Assembly: GCF_041008525.1 (NCBI RefSeq)
Contig: NZ_JBFLUG010000030.1
Coordinates: forward strand, 1-64,000
Origin: Parafrankia sp041008525
GTDB lineage: Bacteria > Actinomycetota > Actinomycetes > Frankiales > Frankiaceae
DNA: 64,000 nucleotides
Direction of reading: 5' to 3'
This document shows, piece after piece, positions 50,954-60,186 of this stretch (positions are counted from its first letter, which is position 1; each line of letters opens with the position of its first letter). A model generated the notes under the pieces. The model had not been told where the DNA came from, ran no database searches, and saw nothing but the letters and a program-made list of their open reading frames with translations. The position numbers were made by a program, and so were the translations under genes.

Positions 50954-52159
50954 ATGATCAGGCGACCGGCCAGGGGCGCGATCGCCCTCGCCGCCGTGCT
51001 GGTGGCGGGCCTCACGGCCTGCGGGCTCGGCCGGAACGACACCCCCGGCGACGGTCGGCGGACCATCACCATCGGCTTCCAGGGCATGCTCTCCGGCGAC
51101 GACCGCAAGCTCGGCCTCAATGCTCTCGCCGGCGTGCGGACGGCCGTCGAGGATGTCAACGCGGACGCCAGCGTGCCGTTCCGGCTCAGGCTCGTCCAGG
51201 TCGACGACGCCGGCTCGACCGGCCGGGCACCGGGCGCGGCCCGCAGCCTCACCGGGAACTCCGACGTCCTGGCGGTCATCGGGCCGCTGCGCACCGACAC
51301 CACCGAGGTCAGCGAGCCGTTCTACAGCGAGGCCGGCCTGCTCTCGGTGACTCCGTCCGCCACCGGCCCGGCCCTGACGGATCTGGGCTTCACGACCTTC
51401 TTCCGCGCCATCGCCCCCGACTCGGTGCAGGGCCGGGCCGTCGCCGACTACATCTCCACCGTGCTCGAGGCGACGAAGGTCTACTCGATCGACGACCGCG
51501 GCGAGTACGGCATCGGCCTGTCGACCGCGCTCGAGGCGGAGCTGAACTCCGACGGGGTGGACGTCATCCATGACGGCATCGACCCGACCCGCGACTACAC
51601 CGCCCAGGCCGCTCGGATCACCACCGAGGCACCGGACGTCGTCTACTACGCCGGGTACTACGCCGACTTCGCCCGGCTGGCCGCGGCGCTGCGCGACAAG
51701 GGCTTCGCCGGCACCCTGATGGCCGGTGACGGCTCGAGGGACCCCCGGTTCGTCACCCGGGCCGGCGCGGACGTCGCCGAGGGAACCTACTTCTCCTGCG
51801 CCTGTGCCGACATCGGCGAGATCGACGGCGGCGGTGGCGACGGCGGCGGGGACCGGCCGGGGGCGGAGGAGTTCGTCGCGTCCTACGGGCGGCTCAACGG
51901 TGGAACGCCGCCGGGGGTCTTCTCCGCCGAGGCCTATGACGCCACCAACGCCGTGGTGCGAGTGCTCCGGACCATCGGTGACAGCCCGGACCGCGCCGCG
52001 GTCGCCCGGGCCTTCGCGGACGTCGACTGGAAGGGCGTGACCAGGGACGTCGCGTTCGAGGACACCGGCGAGCTCCGGGCGCCGACGGTCTATCTCTACA
52101 AGGTGGAGGACGGAGAGATCGTGGGTCTGGGGCAGATCTCGGACCTGATCGACTCCTGA
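50954..52159 (+). CDS. Periplasmic-binding (Peripla_BP_6, LivJ-like) lipoprotein
   Basis: 401 residues. A signal peptide with the lipobox VAGLTAC (Cys23) anchors it to the outer face of the membrane. The fold is the branched-chain amino-acid receptor type: TITIGFQGMLSGDDRKLGLN, GARSLTGNSDVLAVIGPLRT, FFRAIAPDSVQGRAVADYI, YSIDDRGEYGIGLS, VVYYAGYYADFARLAAALR. AGGGGG precedes the ATG. No permease or ATPase genes are adjacent, so it must share them with another locus or act as a stand-alone sensor. Confidence 0.88.
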   Translation: MIRRPARGAIALAAVLVAGLTACGLGRNDTPGDGRRTITIGFQGMLSGDDRKLGLNALAGVRTAVEDVNADASVPFRLRLVQVDDAGSTGRAPGAARSLTGNSDVLAVIGPLRTDTTEVSEPFYSEAGLLSVTPSATGPALTDLGFTTFFRAIAPDSVQGRAVADYISTVLEATKVYSIDDRGEYGIGLSTALEAELNSDGVDVIHDGIDPTRDYTAQAARITTEAPDVVYYAGYYADFARLAAALRDKGFAGTLMAGDGSRDPRFVTRAGADVAEGTYFSCACADIGEIDGGGGDGGGDRPGAEEFVASYGRLNGGTPPGVFSAEAYDATNAVVRVLRTIGDSPDRAAVARAFADVDWKGVTRDVAFEDTGELRAPTVYLYKVEDGEIVGLGQISDLIDS

Positions 52160-52268
52160 CGGCGGGACATGGCACGGCACGGTCGACCAGTCCGTTCGGC
52201 TCCGCGGGTTTCGTCGTAGGGTTGGGGCACGTCAAACCTTCCATTAACGTTAGGGTTGTCTGTCTCTC

Positions 52269-53033
52269 ATGGTGCGGTCGCTGATCGATGGTGATGACCC
52301 GCCCCCGGGCCGCCTCGCGGACCGGGCGGCGGTGGTGACCGGTGCCTCCAGCGGCATCGGCTACGCCGTGGCACTTGATCTCGCGGCGGCCGGTGCGGCC
52401 GTCCTGGCAACGGGGCGCGATGACGCGGCCCTGTCCCGGCTCGCCCACGCCGCCGACCGGCGCGGGCTCGACGTGCGGGTCTTCGCCACCGAGATCACCG
52501 ACGCGCGCGGCCGGGAGAAGCTGGCGGAGACGGCGCGGGAGGCTCTCGGCGAGGTCTCCGTGCTGGTGCATTCGGCCGGCGTCTACCACAGCAGCCCCAT
52601 GAGCATCGCGAGCCTGGCCGACCTCGACGATCAGTACGCCGTGAACCTGCGGGCACCGTACGCGTTGACCCAGCTTCTCCTGCCGGACCTCACGCGGTCG
52701 TTCGGCGACATCATCTTCGTGAACTCCACGCAGGGCCTGGCCGCCGGCCCGGCGGTCGGTCAGTACGCCGCCACCAAACACGCCCTGCGGGCCATCGCGG
52801 ACAGCCTGCGCGCCGAACTCGGGCCCACGGGCCCGCGGGTCTGCACGATCCTTCCCGGCCGAACGGCGACGGCCATGCAGAAGAAGATCTTCGAGAGCGA
52901 GGGGCGGGACTGGGATCCCGAAGGCCTCATGCAGCCGGAGGACGTCGCGGCGATGGTGCTTTCCGTCGTGGAGCTCCCCCGCAGGGTCGAAGTGACCGAC
53001 ATCGTGATGCGGCCCGCGCGAAAGGTGTCCTGA
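52269..53033 (+). CDS. Short-chain dehydrogenase/reductase
   Basis: 254 residues: cofactor motif VVTGASSGIGYAVAL at about residue 22, LVHSAGVYHSS (NAG-like), catalytic NST and Y-x-x-x-K in GQYAATKHALRAIADSL. Classical SDR; NAD or NADP and the substrate cannot be decided. An AT-rich stretch with the palindrome TAACGTTA (52245-52252) lies 17 bp before the ATG. Confidence 0.92.
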   Translation: MVRSLIDGDDPPPGRLADRAAVVTGASSGIGYAVALDLAAAGAAVLATGRDDAALSRLAHAADRRGLDVRVFATEITDARGREKLAETAREALGEVSVLVHSAGVYHSSPMSIASLADLDDQYAVNLRAPYALTQLLLPDLTRSFGDIIFVNSTQGLAAGPAVGQYAATKHALRAIADSLRAELGPTGPRVCTILPGRTATAMQKKIFESEGRDWDPEGLMQPEDVAAMVLSVVELPRRVEVTDIVMRPARKVS

Positions 53034-53150
53034 CCGCCGGATTTCGGTGCGCGCAATGGATGGTGAACACCACACGGATCCCGCGGTGTTTCCCCGGACG
53101 GGCTCGAGAATCATGTTCTGACCCCGACACCCGGAGCACCAGGAGTACCC

Positions 53151-53822
53151 GTGTTCGGAGTGGCCAGAATCCTCGCCGCCCTTGTCCTCGCCGGCGCCGC
53201 CGTACTGACCGCCGGCACCTCCGCCTCCGCCGCTGCACATGACCCGGTCGTTTTCGTCCACGGTTTCAACGGTTCGGCCTCCACCTGGACCGACATGGTC
53301 GCCGACTTCCAGGCCCACGGCTATTCCTCGTCCGAGGTGGTCGTCTTCGTCTACGACTCGCACCAGTCGAACGTGACCACCGCGAACCAGCTGGCCACCA
53401 GGGTGTCCGCCGTCCGGGCCGCGACCGGCGCGGCGAAGGTCGACCTGGTCACCCATTCCATGGGCGCGCTGTCCTCCCGTTACTTCCTGAAGTCCCTGGG
53501 CGGCACGTCGGTCGTCGACGACTGGGTCTCGCTGGGTGGACCGAACCACGGGACCAGCACCGCGGTTCTGTGCTCCTGGCTTTACACCGCCTGCTCCCAG
53601 ATGAGCCCTGGTTCGTCCTTCCTCGCCACGCTGAACGCCGGTGACGAGACGCCCGGAGCGGTCAGCTACGGAACCTGGTGGTCGTCCTGCGACGACGTCA
53701 TCAATCCCGATTCGAGCGTTCCGCTCGCGGGCGCCGCGAACAACGCCGCCGGCTGCCTCGGCCATTCCGCGCTGCATGACGACGACACCGTCGCCACGGC
53801 GGTGCGGGCGTTCATCGCCTGA
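53151..53822 (+). CDS. Secreted lipase/esterase, alpha/beta hydrolase (lipase class 2)
   Basis: 223 residues. The signal peptide (ILAALVLAGAAVLTAGTSASA) is followed by the mature start DPVVFVHGFNGSASTW, which contains the oxyanion HG. The nucleophile S103 lies in LVTHSMGALSSR; D187 (NPDSSVPL) and H205 or H209 (GHSALHDDD) complete the triad. Four cysteines (LCSWLYTAC, SCDD, GCLG) suggest disulphides of the exported enzyme. Relatives in Streptomyces hydrolyse short to medium acyl esters. GTG start 53151; terminator at 53897. Confidence 0.92.
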   Translation: MFGVARILAALVLAGAAVLTAGTSASAAAHDPVVFVHGFNGSASTWTDMVADFQAHGYSSSEVVVFVYDSHQSNVTTANQLATRVSAVRAATGAAKVDLVTHSMGALSSRYFLKSLGGTSVVDDWVSLGGPNHGTSTAVLCSWLYTACSQMSPGSSFLATLNAGDETPGAVSYGTWWSSCDDVINPDSSVPLAGAANNAAGCLGHSALHDDDTVATAVRAFIA

Positions 53823-53896
53823 GCGCCCGGGCCTGCCGGGGCCTGCCATGGCCGGCCCGAGCCGGCCCGAGCCGGCCCGCCGGAGGCGTGAGACCC

Positions 53897-53932
53897 GGGT
53901 GTCCGGGTGGCGACGAGGCCACCCGGGCACCC
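53897..53932 (+). terminator. Terminator hairpin after the lipase gene
   Basis: GGGTGTCCGGGTGGC and GCCACCCGGGCACCC pair with one mismatch around a loop containing GACGAG. It is 75 bp after the lipase stop. Upstream of it GGCCCGAGCC is repeated three times. Confidence 0.65.
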
Positions 53933-54144
53933 GTCAACAGGGCCGTGACCAGCGGGTTTGCCTGAACGGGTAGAACTGTGTCGGTCTCGGTGCTGATGGT
54001 CATGGCCGGCTGACATACCCCCCTGAGACTCCGGTACCTTGTGCTCTGCCGGAAGCGTTCCGATCTCTCTGGTTCGTGCCAGTCGTGCGGTTCTTGCCGT
54101 GCGAAGCCACCACCGGGCGCTCCGTCACGAACATGAGGAGCTGG

Positions 54145-54942
54145 GTGATCGTGAGCGATTTCCGGCGCCGGACAGCGCTGGTGACGGGTGCGTCCTCGGG
54201 CATTGGAGCCGCGCTGGCCGAGGCGCTCGCCGCACGTGGAGCCGATCTCGTTCTCACCGCGCCGGACGAGGAGCGGCTCGTGCGGGTGGCCGACCGGCTG
54301 CGAGCCCTGCACGGCGTCGCCGTCGAGACGATCGCGGTCGACCTGGCCTTCGAGGACAGTCCGGACCGGCTGGCGGAGAAGGTTCTCGCCGCCGGGCACG
54401 AGATCGACGTCCTCGTGAACTGCGCCGGTTTCGGAACCCGCGGCCGTTACGACGAGCTCGCCGCGGAACGGGACCACCACGAGGTGATGGTCAACGTCGT
54501 CGCCGTCGAGCGGCTGACCCACCTGTTCCTTCCCGCGATGGCCGAGCGCGGCCGTGGCACAGTGATCAATGTTTCCTCGACCTCGGGGTTCCAGGCCGTC
54601 CCCTACATGGCCGTCTACGGGGCGTCGAAGGCGTTCGTGCTCTCCTTCTCGATCGCGCTGTGGGCCGAGTACCGGTCGCGGGGCATCAAGGTGCTGGCAC
54701 TCTGCCCGGGCCCGACCGACACGAACTTCTTCGACGCCCTCGGCTCGCGGATGAACGCCGGCGGGCGGCTGCGCACCACCGACGAGGTCGTCACCAGCGC
54801 GTTCAGGGCCCTCGACAACGGCCAGCCGTATGTGATCGACGGCCGGTTGAACTATCTGACCTCGAACGCCTCGCGGCTGCTGGGCCGCGGACTCGTCGCG
54901 GGGATCACCGCGCGGGTCCTCGGGGCGAACGGCCGCGGCTGA
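54145..54942 (+). CDS. Short-chain dehydrogenase/reductase (SDR)
   Basis: 265 residues: RRTALVTGASSGIGAALAEAL at the start, LVNCAGFGTRGRY, NVSSTSG and Y-x-x-x-K in YGASKAFVLSFS, ALCPGPTDTNFF. This subgroup (YqjQ/DltE-like) often reduces lipid or acyl ketones. The start is uncertain: GAGGAG at about 54135 supports GTG 54145 or 54151, while an ATG at 54133 overlaps that Shine-Dalgarno. It precedes the acyl-CoA synthetase gene by 87 nt on the same strand. Confidence 0.9.
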   Translation: MIVSDFRRRTALVTGASSGIGAALAEALAARGADLVLTAPDEERLVRVADRLRALHGVAVETIAVDLAFEDSPDRLAEKVLAAGHEIDVLVNCAGFGTRGRYDELAAERDHHEVMVNVVAVERLTHLFLPAMAERGRGTVINVSSTSGFQAVPYMAVYGASKAFVLSFSIALWAEYRSRGIKVLALCPGPTDTNFFDALGSRMNAGGRLRTTDEVVTSAFRALDNGQPYVIDGRLNYLTSNASRLLGRGLVAGITARVLGANGRG

Positions 54943-55029
54943 CCCGGTGGCGAGGCTGCCGACCGGGCCGGCACGCGCGGGAGTCTCCGTGCCCTGGACA
55001 AGCCGTCGTGGGGCGCGACGATATCGACC

Positions 55030-56949
55030 ATGGACGCATACCAGCGAGCGTATGAGGACTGGCTGACCGATCCGGAGGCCTTCTGGGGTGCCGCGGCGCG
55101 GTCCGTCACCTGGACCCGCCCGCCGCGCCGGATCCTGGACGGCGACCGGCCCCCTTTCTATCGCTGGTTCCCCGACGCGGAGCTGAACACCAGCGTCAAC
55201 GCCCTCGACCGGCATGTGGAGGCCGGCCGCGGTGAGCAGACCGCCCTCGTCTACGACTCGCCGGTCACCGGGACGGCCCGCCGCTACACCTTCACGCAGC
55301 TCACCGAGGAGGTCGCCCGGGCCGCCGGCGCGCTCGCCTCGCTCGGAGTCGGCCGCGGTGACCGGGTGATCATCTACCTGCCCATGATCCCGGAGGCGGT
55401 GGTCGCGATGCTGGCGTGCGCGCGCCTCGGCGCCGTCCACTCGGTGGTCTTCGGGGGTTTCGCGGCACCCGAGCTCGCCGCCCGCATTGATGACGCCCGC
55501 CCGAAGGCCGTGGTCAGCGCGTCCTGCGGCATCGAGCCGACGCGCCTGGTGCCGTACAAGCCGATGCTGGACGAGGCCATCGACCTCGCGGCCCACAAAC
55601 CGGTGGCGTGCCTCGTCGTCCAGCGCGAACAGCAGCGCTGTGCGCTCGTCGCCGGCCGCGACCACGACTGGGAGCACCTGGTCACGGCGGCTCCGCCGCA
55701 CCCGCCGGTGCCCGTCGCGGCGACGGACCCGCTGTACATCCTGTACACGTCGGGAACCACCGGCCGCCCGAAGGGGATCGTTCGTGACAACGGGGGCCAC
55801 GCCGTCGCGATGGCCTGGTCGATGCGCAACGTGTACGGCATCGGGCCCGGCGACGTCATGTGGGCCGCCTCCGACATCGGCTGGGCGGTCGGCCATTCGT
55901 ACACCGTCTACGCGCCCCTGCTCGCCGGAGCCACGACCGTCCTCTACGAGGGGAAGCCGGTCGGCACACCCGATGCGGGGGCGTTCTGGCGGGTGATCGC
56001 CGATCACGGGGTGAACGTCCTGTTCACCGCGCCGACCGCGATCCGGGCGATCAAGAAGGAGGATCCGGGCGCGGAGCTGGTCGGCCGTTACGACCTCTCG
56101 TCACTGCGGGCGCTGTTCCTCGCCGGCGAGCGTCTCGACCCGGCCACCTTCGACTGGGCCACGGGTGCGCTCGGCGTGGCGGTGATCGACAACTGGTGGC
56201 AGACCGAGACGGGGTGGCCTGTCGCCAGCTCGCCGTTCGGCCTCGAACGCCTCCCGCTGCGGGCCGGCAGCGCGTCCGTGCCGATGCCCGGGTACGACAT
56301 CCGGGTGCTGGACGCGGAGGGCGCCGAGGTTCCCCGCGGAACCGAGGGCGCCCTCTGCCTGCGGCTGCCCCTGCCACCCGGCGCGCTGCCCACCCTCTGG
56401 GAGGACGACGACCGCTACGTGGCGTCGTACCTGTCGGCCTTCGACGGCTACTACCTGACCGGCGACGGCGGCTTCCTCGACGAGGACGGCTATGTCTTCG
56501 TCCTGGGCCGCACCGACGACGTCATCAACGTGGCCGGTCACCGGCTCTCGGCCGGCTCGATGGAAGCGGTGCTGGCCGCCCACCCGGCCGTCGCGGAGTG
56601 CGCTGTCGTCGGGGTGGCGGACTCCTTCAAGGGGCAGGTGCCCCGCGGCCTCGTCGTGATCAAGAGCGGTGCCGAGATCACGCCGCAGGCACTCGAAGCC
56701 GACCTGGTCGCACGCGTCCGCGCCGAGATCGGCCCGGTGGCCTCGCTGCGCCGGGTCGATGTGGTCGCCGCGCTGCCGAAGACCAGATCCGGCAAGATCC
56801 TGCGGCGGGTCATGCGGGAGCTGGCCGACGGCCGCTCGCCGGCGATCCCGTCCACGATCGAGGACGCCTCGGTGCTCGAGGCGATCCGGCCCGTGCTGGT
56901 ACCCGAGTCGTCGGTCAGTGGTCGTGGTCCGCTGAGTCCCGGTGGTTGA
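55030..56949 (+). CDS. prpE: Propionyl-CoA synthetase-like acyl-CoA ligase
   Basis: 639 residues, ANL superfamily. Core motifs: YILYTSGTTGRPKGIV (phosphate loop), WWQTETGWP, TGDGGFLDEDGYVFVLGRTDD and the C-terminal catalytic Lys in KTRSGKILRR. ASCGIEPTRLVPYKPMLDEA is characteristic of PrpE/ACSS3 rather than of acetyl-CoA synthetase, so propionate is the likeliest substrate. Its 3' end overlaps the gene on the other strand by 35 nt. Acetylation of the catalytic Lys is the usual control of such enzymes, which is known for the family and not visible here. Confidence 0.88.
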   Translation: MDAYQRAYEDWLTDPEAFWGAAARSVTWTRPPRRILDGDRPPFYRWFPDAELNTSVNALDRHVEAGRGEQTALVYDSPVTGTARRYTFTQLTEEVARAAGALASLGVGRGDRVIIYLPMIPEAVVAMLACARLGAVHSVVFGGFAAPELAARIDDARPKAVVSASCGIEPTRLVPYKPMLDEAIDLAAHKPVACLVVQREQQRCALVAGRDHDWEHLVTAAPPHPPVPVAATDPLYILYTSGTTGRPKGIVRDNGGHAVAMAWSMRNVYGIGPGDVMWAASDIGWAVGHSYTVYAPLLAGATTVLYEGKPVGTPDAGAFWRVIADHGVNVLFTAPTAIRAIKKEDPGAELVGRYDLSSLRALFLAGERLDPATFDWATGALGVAVIDNWWQTETGWPVASSPFGLERLPLRAGSASVPMPGYDIRVLDAEGAEVPRGTEGALCLRLPLPPGALPTLWEDDDRYVASYLSAFDGYYLTGDGGFLDEDGYVFVLGRTDDVINVAGHRLSAGSMEAVLAAHPAVAECAVVGVADSFKGQVPRGLVVIKSGAEITPQALEADLVARVRAEIGPVASLRRVDVVAALPKTRSGKILRRVMRELADGRSPAIPSTIEDASVLEAIRPVLVPESSVSGRGPLSPGG

Positions 56950-57613
56950 CGTAGTCGTCGGCGACCAGGTCGAGCCCGTCGGGAGGGTAACCGAGCTCCC
57001 GGCGGACGGAGCGGCGCCCGACGAGCAGCAGGTGAAGCATGTAGATCGGGACGTCGGCGCCCTGGCACCGCTGGTAACCCATCGTGAACCAGGTGTGCGC
57101 CTCCTGGAGCAGGTCATGCTCGGCGAGGGTCTCCGCCACCACCGCGTACACGTCCGGGTTCCTCGACCGGAGCGCCCGGATCTCGGCGCGGGTGGCGGCG
57201 GCCTCGTCGCCGGGCTCTCCGGAGTGCGCGTCCCCGCCCGCGTCGCCGCCTGTCTCGCCGCCTGGGGAGGCGCCGGCGAGCGCGCGGGCCTCCCGGCGCG
57301 CCCTGTCCCTGGCCATCAGCGCCTCGTGCAGCCACACCCGCGGATCGATGTCCTCTGCCGCGCCGCCGCTGGCCGTGGCGGCCGCGGCGGCGGCCATGGC
57401 CTCGCGGCAGCAGCGCACAGCGTCGTCCCACCGGTCGGCGAGACCGTACTGACCACAGGCGTGCACCAGGAGGCCCGCGGCGGTGATCTGGCCATGAAGC
57501 TCGGGCTGACCGGCGAGGTCCTCGAACCGGGCTGCGGCATCCTCGTGGCGGCCGTCACCCGCGGCGATGAAAACGATTTCTTCGACGTCTTCCTCGGTGA
57601 GCACGTCAACCAT
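56915..57613 (-). CDS. Conserved hypothetical helical protein (TPR-like)
   Basis: 232 residues. MVDVLTEEDVEEIVFIAAG opens a run of helical pairs (ARFEDLAGQPELHGQITAAG, QYGLADRWDDAVRCCREAM, ALRSRNPDVYAVVAETLAEH, LLQEAHTWFTMGYQRC) of the size of TPR units. A Gly/Ala/Asp-rich insert (about 120-145) splits the two halves. ATG 57613 has a good AGGGAACA lead. The last 35 nt run antisense through the 3' end of prpE. Function unknown. Confidence 0.7.
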   Translation of the reverse strand: MVDVLTEEDVEEIVFIAAGDGRHEDAAARFEDLAGQPELHGQITAAGLLVHACGQYGLADRWDDAVRCCREAMAAAAAATASGGAAEDIDPRVWLHEALMARDRARREARALAGASPGGETGGDAGGDAHSGEPGDEAAATRAEIRALRSRNPDVYAVVAETLAEHDLLQEAHTWFTMGYQRCQGADVPIYMLHLLLVGRRSVRRELGYPPDGLDLVADDYVNHRDSADHDH

Positions 57614-57682
57614 TGTTCCCTGCCTGCCCGCGGCTCCTCACACGGGCGGTGTCGCCCGCCGCGGGCAGCTGGGGCGCGCCGG

Positions 57683-58057
57683 CTACACGGGCTGCCGAGG
57701 AAGCCGACGCCGAGCTGCGAAACCGAGGTCGGCCCGGTGATACCAGGCCAGATCGGGCTCGCCCTCGATCCAGCAGAGGAGGACGCTCTCACCGTCGAGG
57801 ACGGCGGGAAAATCGATCAGGAGCGGCGCGGCACCCTTGACCTGGATACCGTGTTCGGGAAACCAGGCGAGCGCCTCGGAGAGCCAGGCCTGAAGAGCCT
57901 TCATCTCGGCGAGGCCGCCCTTCGGCGACGAAGCGCCGTCTGCGAGCGCTGCGCTCAGTTCGGTGAGATCCGCCCGGCGCGCAACGAACTCGGCGGCGCG
58001 TTCGTGGATCTCGGGCATCAGAGCACGGGCCTCGTCGACGGAGAAGATCTGGTCCAC
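57683..58057 (-). CDS. DUF2203 family protein
   Basis: 124 residues: FSVDEARALMPEIHERAAEF, the long helix ADLTELSAAL, and the family ending ESVLLCWIEGEPDLAWYHRA and DLGFAARRRL. DUF2203 proteins are small, widespread and uncharacterised. GTG start. It lies in a run of four to six minus-strand genes that might be one transcriptional unit. Confidence 0.88.
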   Translation of the reverse strand: MDQIFSVDEARALMPEIHERAAEFVARRADLTELSAALADGASSPKGGLAEMKALQAWLSEALAWFPEHGIQVKGAAPLLIDFPAVLDGESVLLCWIEGEPDLAWYHRADLGFAARRRLPRQPV

Positions 58058-58185
58058 GGAGCAAGTCCATCATGTCTCGGCGGGAAGCCGCCGGATTTGC
58101 TGGCACCGAACGGCACATACGTTCGTGGACCGAGGGCGGCCCTCCGGGACGCCACCCGCGGCCACGTCCGCGGGCACGGGCGGGA

Positions 58186-59265
58186 TCAGGCGCGGCGCGC
58201 CATCTTGAGGGTCTTCTCCAGATGTTCCCGGTCGGCTTCGGTCGAACGTCCGTTCGTGGCCGCCGCGGGAATCTGGTGCCCACCGCCGAGCACGAGATCG
58301 GTGGTGTGGCGCATGCCCATGTCGCGCTGCTCGACGTCCAGGATTGCCTCCTCGACGCGGTAAAGTTTCTCGATCTTCGCGACTTTGGCCTCCACCTGCG
58401 CGGCGACGATGCGCAGCCGCCGCTCCGCTTTCGCGAGACGCCGTTCAAGGCGGCGGTCGACGAGGTTCGGCATCGGCTCGTCGCGCTCGGTCGGGTCGTG
58501 CAGGTACAGCTCGACAACCACGGCCACCAGCGGGATGAGAGCGGTGAGCAGGAAAGCCGGGCCTTCTCCGGTGTCGCCCGACGCACCCTGGATGCGGACC
58601 AGGATGCCCGCGACCGACAGCAGCAGAAAAACGAGTGCGGTGATGGCGAGTGCGGCCACGGAGGTGCGGGAGGTGACGAGCTGCTCGCGGACCTCACCGT
58701 CCACCCGCACCGTCCCGGCGTCCGCGGCGCGCAGGAGCTGGGACTGGGCCCGCGCCAGAATCGCACCCTTGATGGCATGGGCGAGCACCATGCCGGCGAT
58801 GAACACCGCGATCCCGAGGATGCCGCCGAGGAACCAGCTGATGCTGTACTCCTCGGCGTCGGTGATGACGCTGTAGGCCTCGGCGAAGACGGTGAAGTCG
58901 AGAGCGGCCAGCACGACCATGATCAGGGACCGGACCGCCGGGGCGGCGTGCAGCTGAGGAATACGCTCCTGGATGCCGACACTGCGCCACAGCCGGCCTT
59001 GTTCCACCTTGTGCTTGACGAGTTCGGACCGGCGCTCGCGGCGTTCTGCCCGGGAGTCGATCTCCATGCGGAGCCCGGCGATCAGCTCCTCGAGTGTCCG
59101 GGCGTCCGCGCGGACGGCGGCCCGCACCTCCTGGACCTCGGCCTCTTCCAGACTTTTGAGGACCTTCGGGCGCGTCTCGGCTCCGGCCAGCGCGATATCA
59201 GCGTCACCGACCTGACGGATGAGCTGCTTGGCGAGGCGTCCTGGCCGATTTCCTCTGCGCAGCAC
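58186..59265 (-). CDS. Hypothetical membrane protein with flanking coiled coils
   Basis: 359 residues. A charged helical front (VLKSLEEAEVQEVRAAVRAD and RMEIDSRAERRERRSELV), then about four membrane helices (RSLIMVVLAALDFTVFAEAY; FLGGILGIAVFIAGMVLAHA; TSVAALAITALVFLLLSVAG; AFLLTALIPLVAVVVELYLH), and a C-terminal coiled coil (RRLERRLAKAERRLRIVAAQ). No family recognised. The layout resembles a scaffold with long cytoplasmic helices. It is 84 nt downstream of the next membrane-protein gene in the same direction. Confidence 0.65.
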   Translation of the reverse strand: MLRRGNRPGRLAKQLIRQVGDADIALAGAETRPKVLKSLEEAEVQEVRAAVRADARTLEELIAGLRMEIDSRAERRERRSELVKHKVEQGRLWRSVGIQERIPQLHAAPAVRSLIMVVLAALDFTVFAEAYSVITDAEEYSISWFLGGILGIAVFIAGMVLAHAIKGAILARAQSQLLRAADAGTVRVDGEVREQLVTSRTSVAALAITALVFLLLSVAGILVRIQGASGDTGEGPAFLLTALIPLVAVVVELYLHDPTERDEPMPNLVDRRLERRLAKAERRLRIVAAQVEAKVAKIEKLYRVEEAILDVEQRDMGMRHTTDLVLGGGHQIPAAATNGRSTEADREHLEKTLKMARRA

Positions 59266-59349
59266 CTGACAGTCTCTCTTTCCGGGTTCGGGTCACACGG
59301 AAACGGGGTCCGGATTCGGGCGTCCGACGACGTGCGGTGTATCGGGCAG

Positions 59350-60186
59350 TCAGTCGATCGGACGGGCAAAGGTCCCGCCCACGAAGCAGAGCATGGCGGT
59401 GACGATTCCGAGCACCGAGGCGACCATCGCCTCGCGGGCGCCTTCCGTTTCGTCGCCGGCGAAGAACATGGTCAGGACGAGAGTCCCGACCCCGACGATG
59501 GCGCCGATCGCGCCGAGCATGAACCGGCGGGCGATCGTCTCCCGGGGCGGCAGAATGGAAAGGGCGTCGATCGGCGCGATCCGGCCGGCACGCGCCCGGT
59601 TGCCGACCCGGCGGCGGATGTCGCGCAGCCGGAAGGTGTTTCCGGCGATGAAGAAGCTCACCGCCGTCACAATCATCGATCCGGTCACCGAGACCCGGGC
59701 GAACGGGGATGACAGGGTCAGCCAGACCCAGGCTTCCAGCAGCGCGAGCAGGACCAGACAGGTCGCGATGACCACCGTCGACCGCATCAGTGCGGGGCTG
59801 AAGTGCTGCTCCTCGGGTTCGAACAGGGCGCCCATCGGCCGTCTCCTTGCGGTTGCGCCGGCCGTCCGCAGCGGGAGTGCCCCGGCGGTGGGCGGTCCTG
59901 CGGTGAGGGTTCCTGCGGTGAGGGTTCCTGGGCCAGCCGGGCCAGCCGGGCCAGCCGGGCCAGCTGTGCCAGGTGGTCCGGCGGTGAAGGCGCTGGCCGC
60001 GAAAGGGCCTGGCCTGAACGCACTGGCGGTGAACGCGCCGGTGGACGTCGTGCCGCCAGCGCGCGGCAGCATTCCCGGCTCTGCCTCCGGCATCGGTTTC
60101 GGCCCTGGCCCGAGCCCCGGCCCTGGCCCCGGTTCCTGTCCCGGATGATCCGTCCAGGTGCCGGGAGCGATCTCAGCCGCAGTCAC
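59350..60186 (-). CDS. Hypothetical membrane protein with collagen-like N-terminus
   Basis: 278 residues. The first about 115 are Gly/Pro/Ala-rich (GPGPGLGPGPKP, four GPA triplets, AGTLTAGTLTAG). After MGALFEPEEQHF three or four helices follow (STVVIATCLVLLALLEAWVW, SMIVTAVSFFIAGNTFRL, FMLGAIGAIVGVGTLVLTMF, VASVLGIVTAMLCFVGGTF) with a conserved-looking cytoplasmic loop RVGNRARAGRIAPIDAL. The start overlaps the upstream lipoprotein gene by 14 nt; a later ATG at 59835 would drop the low-complexity part. Function unknown. Confidence 0.6.
   Translation of the reverse strand: MTAAEIAPGTWTDHPGQEPGPGPGLGPGPKPMPEAEPGMLPRAGGTTSTGAFTASAFRPGPFAASAFTAGPPGTAGPAGPAGPAGPGTLTAGTLTAGPPTAGALPLRTAGATARRRPMGALFEPEEQHFSPALMRSTVVIATCLVLLALLEAWVWLTLSSPFARVSVTGSMIVTAVSFFIAGNTFRLRDIRRRVGNRARAGRIAPIDALSILPPRETIARRFMLGAIGAIVGVGTLVLTMFFAGDETEGAREAMVASVLGIVTAMLCFVGGTFARPID

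Noticed and set aside
52245..52252. Palindrome TAACGTTA before the SDR gene as an operator
   Set aside because: Only 8 bp, not extendable, and expected by chance in an AT-rich promoter; kept only as a remark.
49577..55990. Several very long minus-strand frames opposite the CoA transferase, binding protein, SDR, lipase and PrpE genes
   Set aside because: All are mirror frames of well-supported genes; sequences are His/Gly/Arg/Val-rich without family signals.
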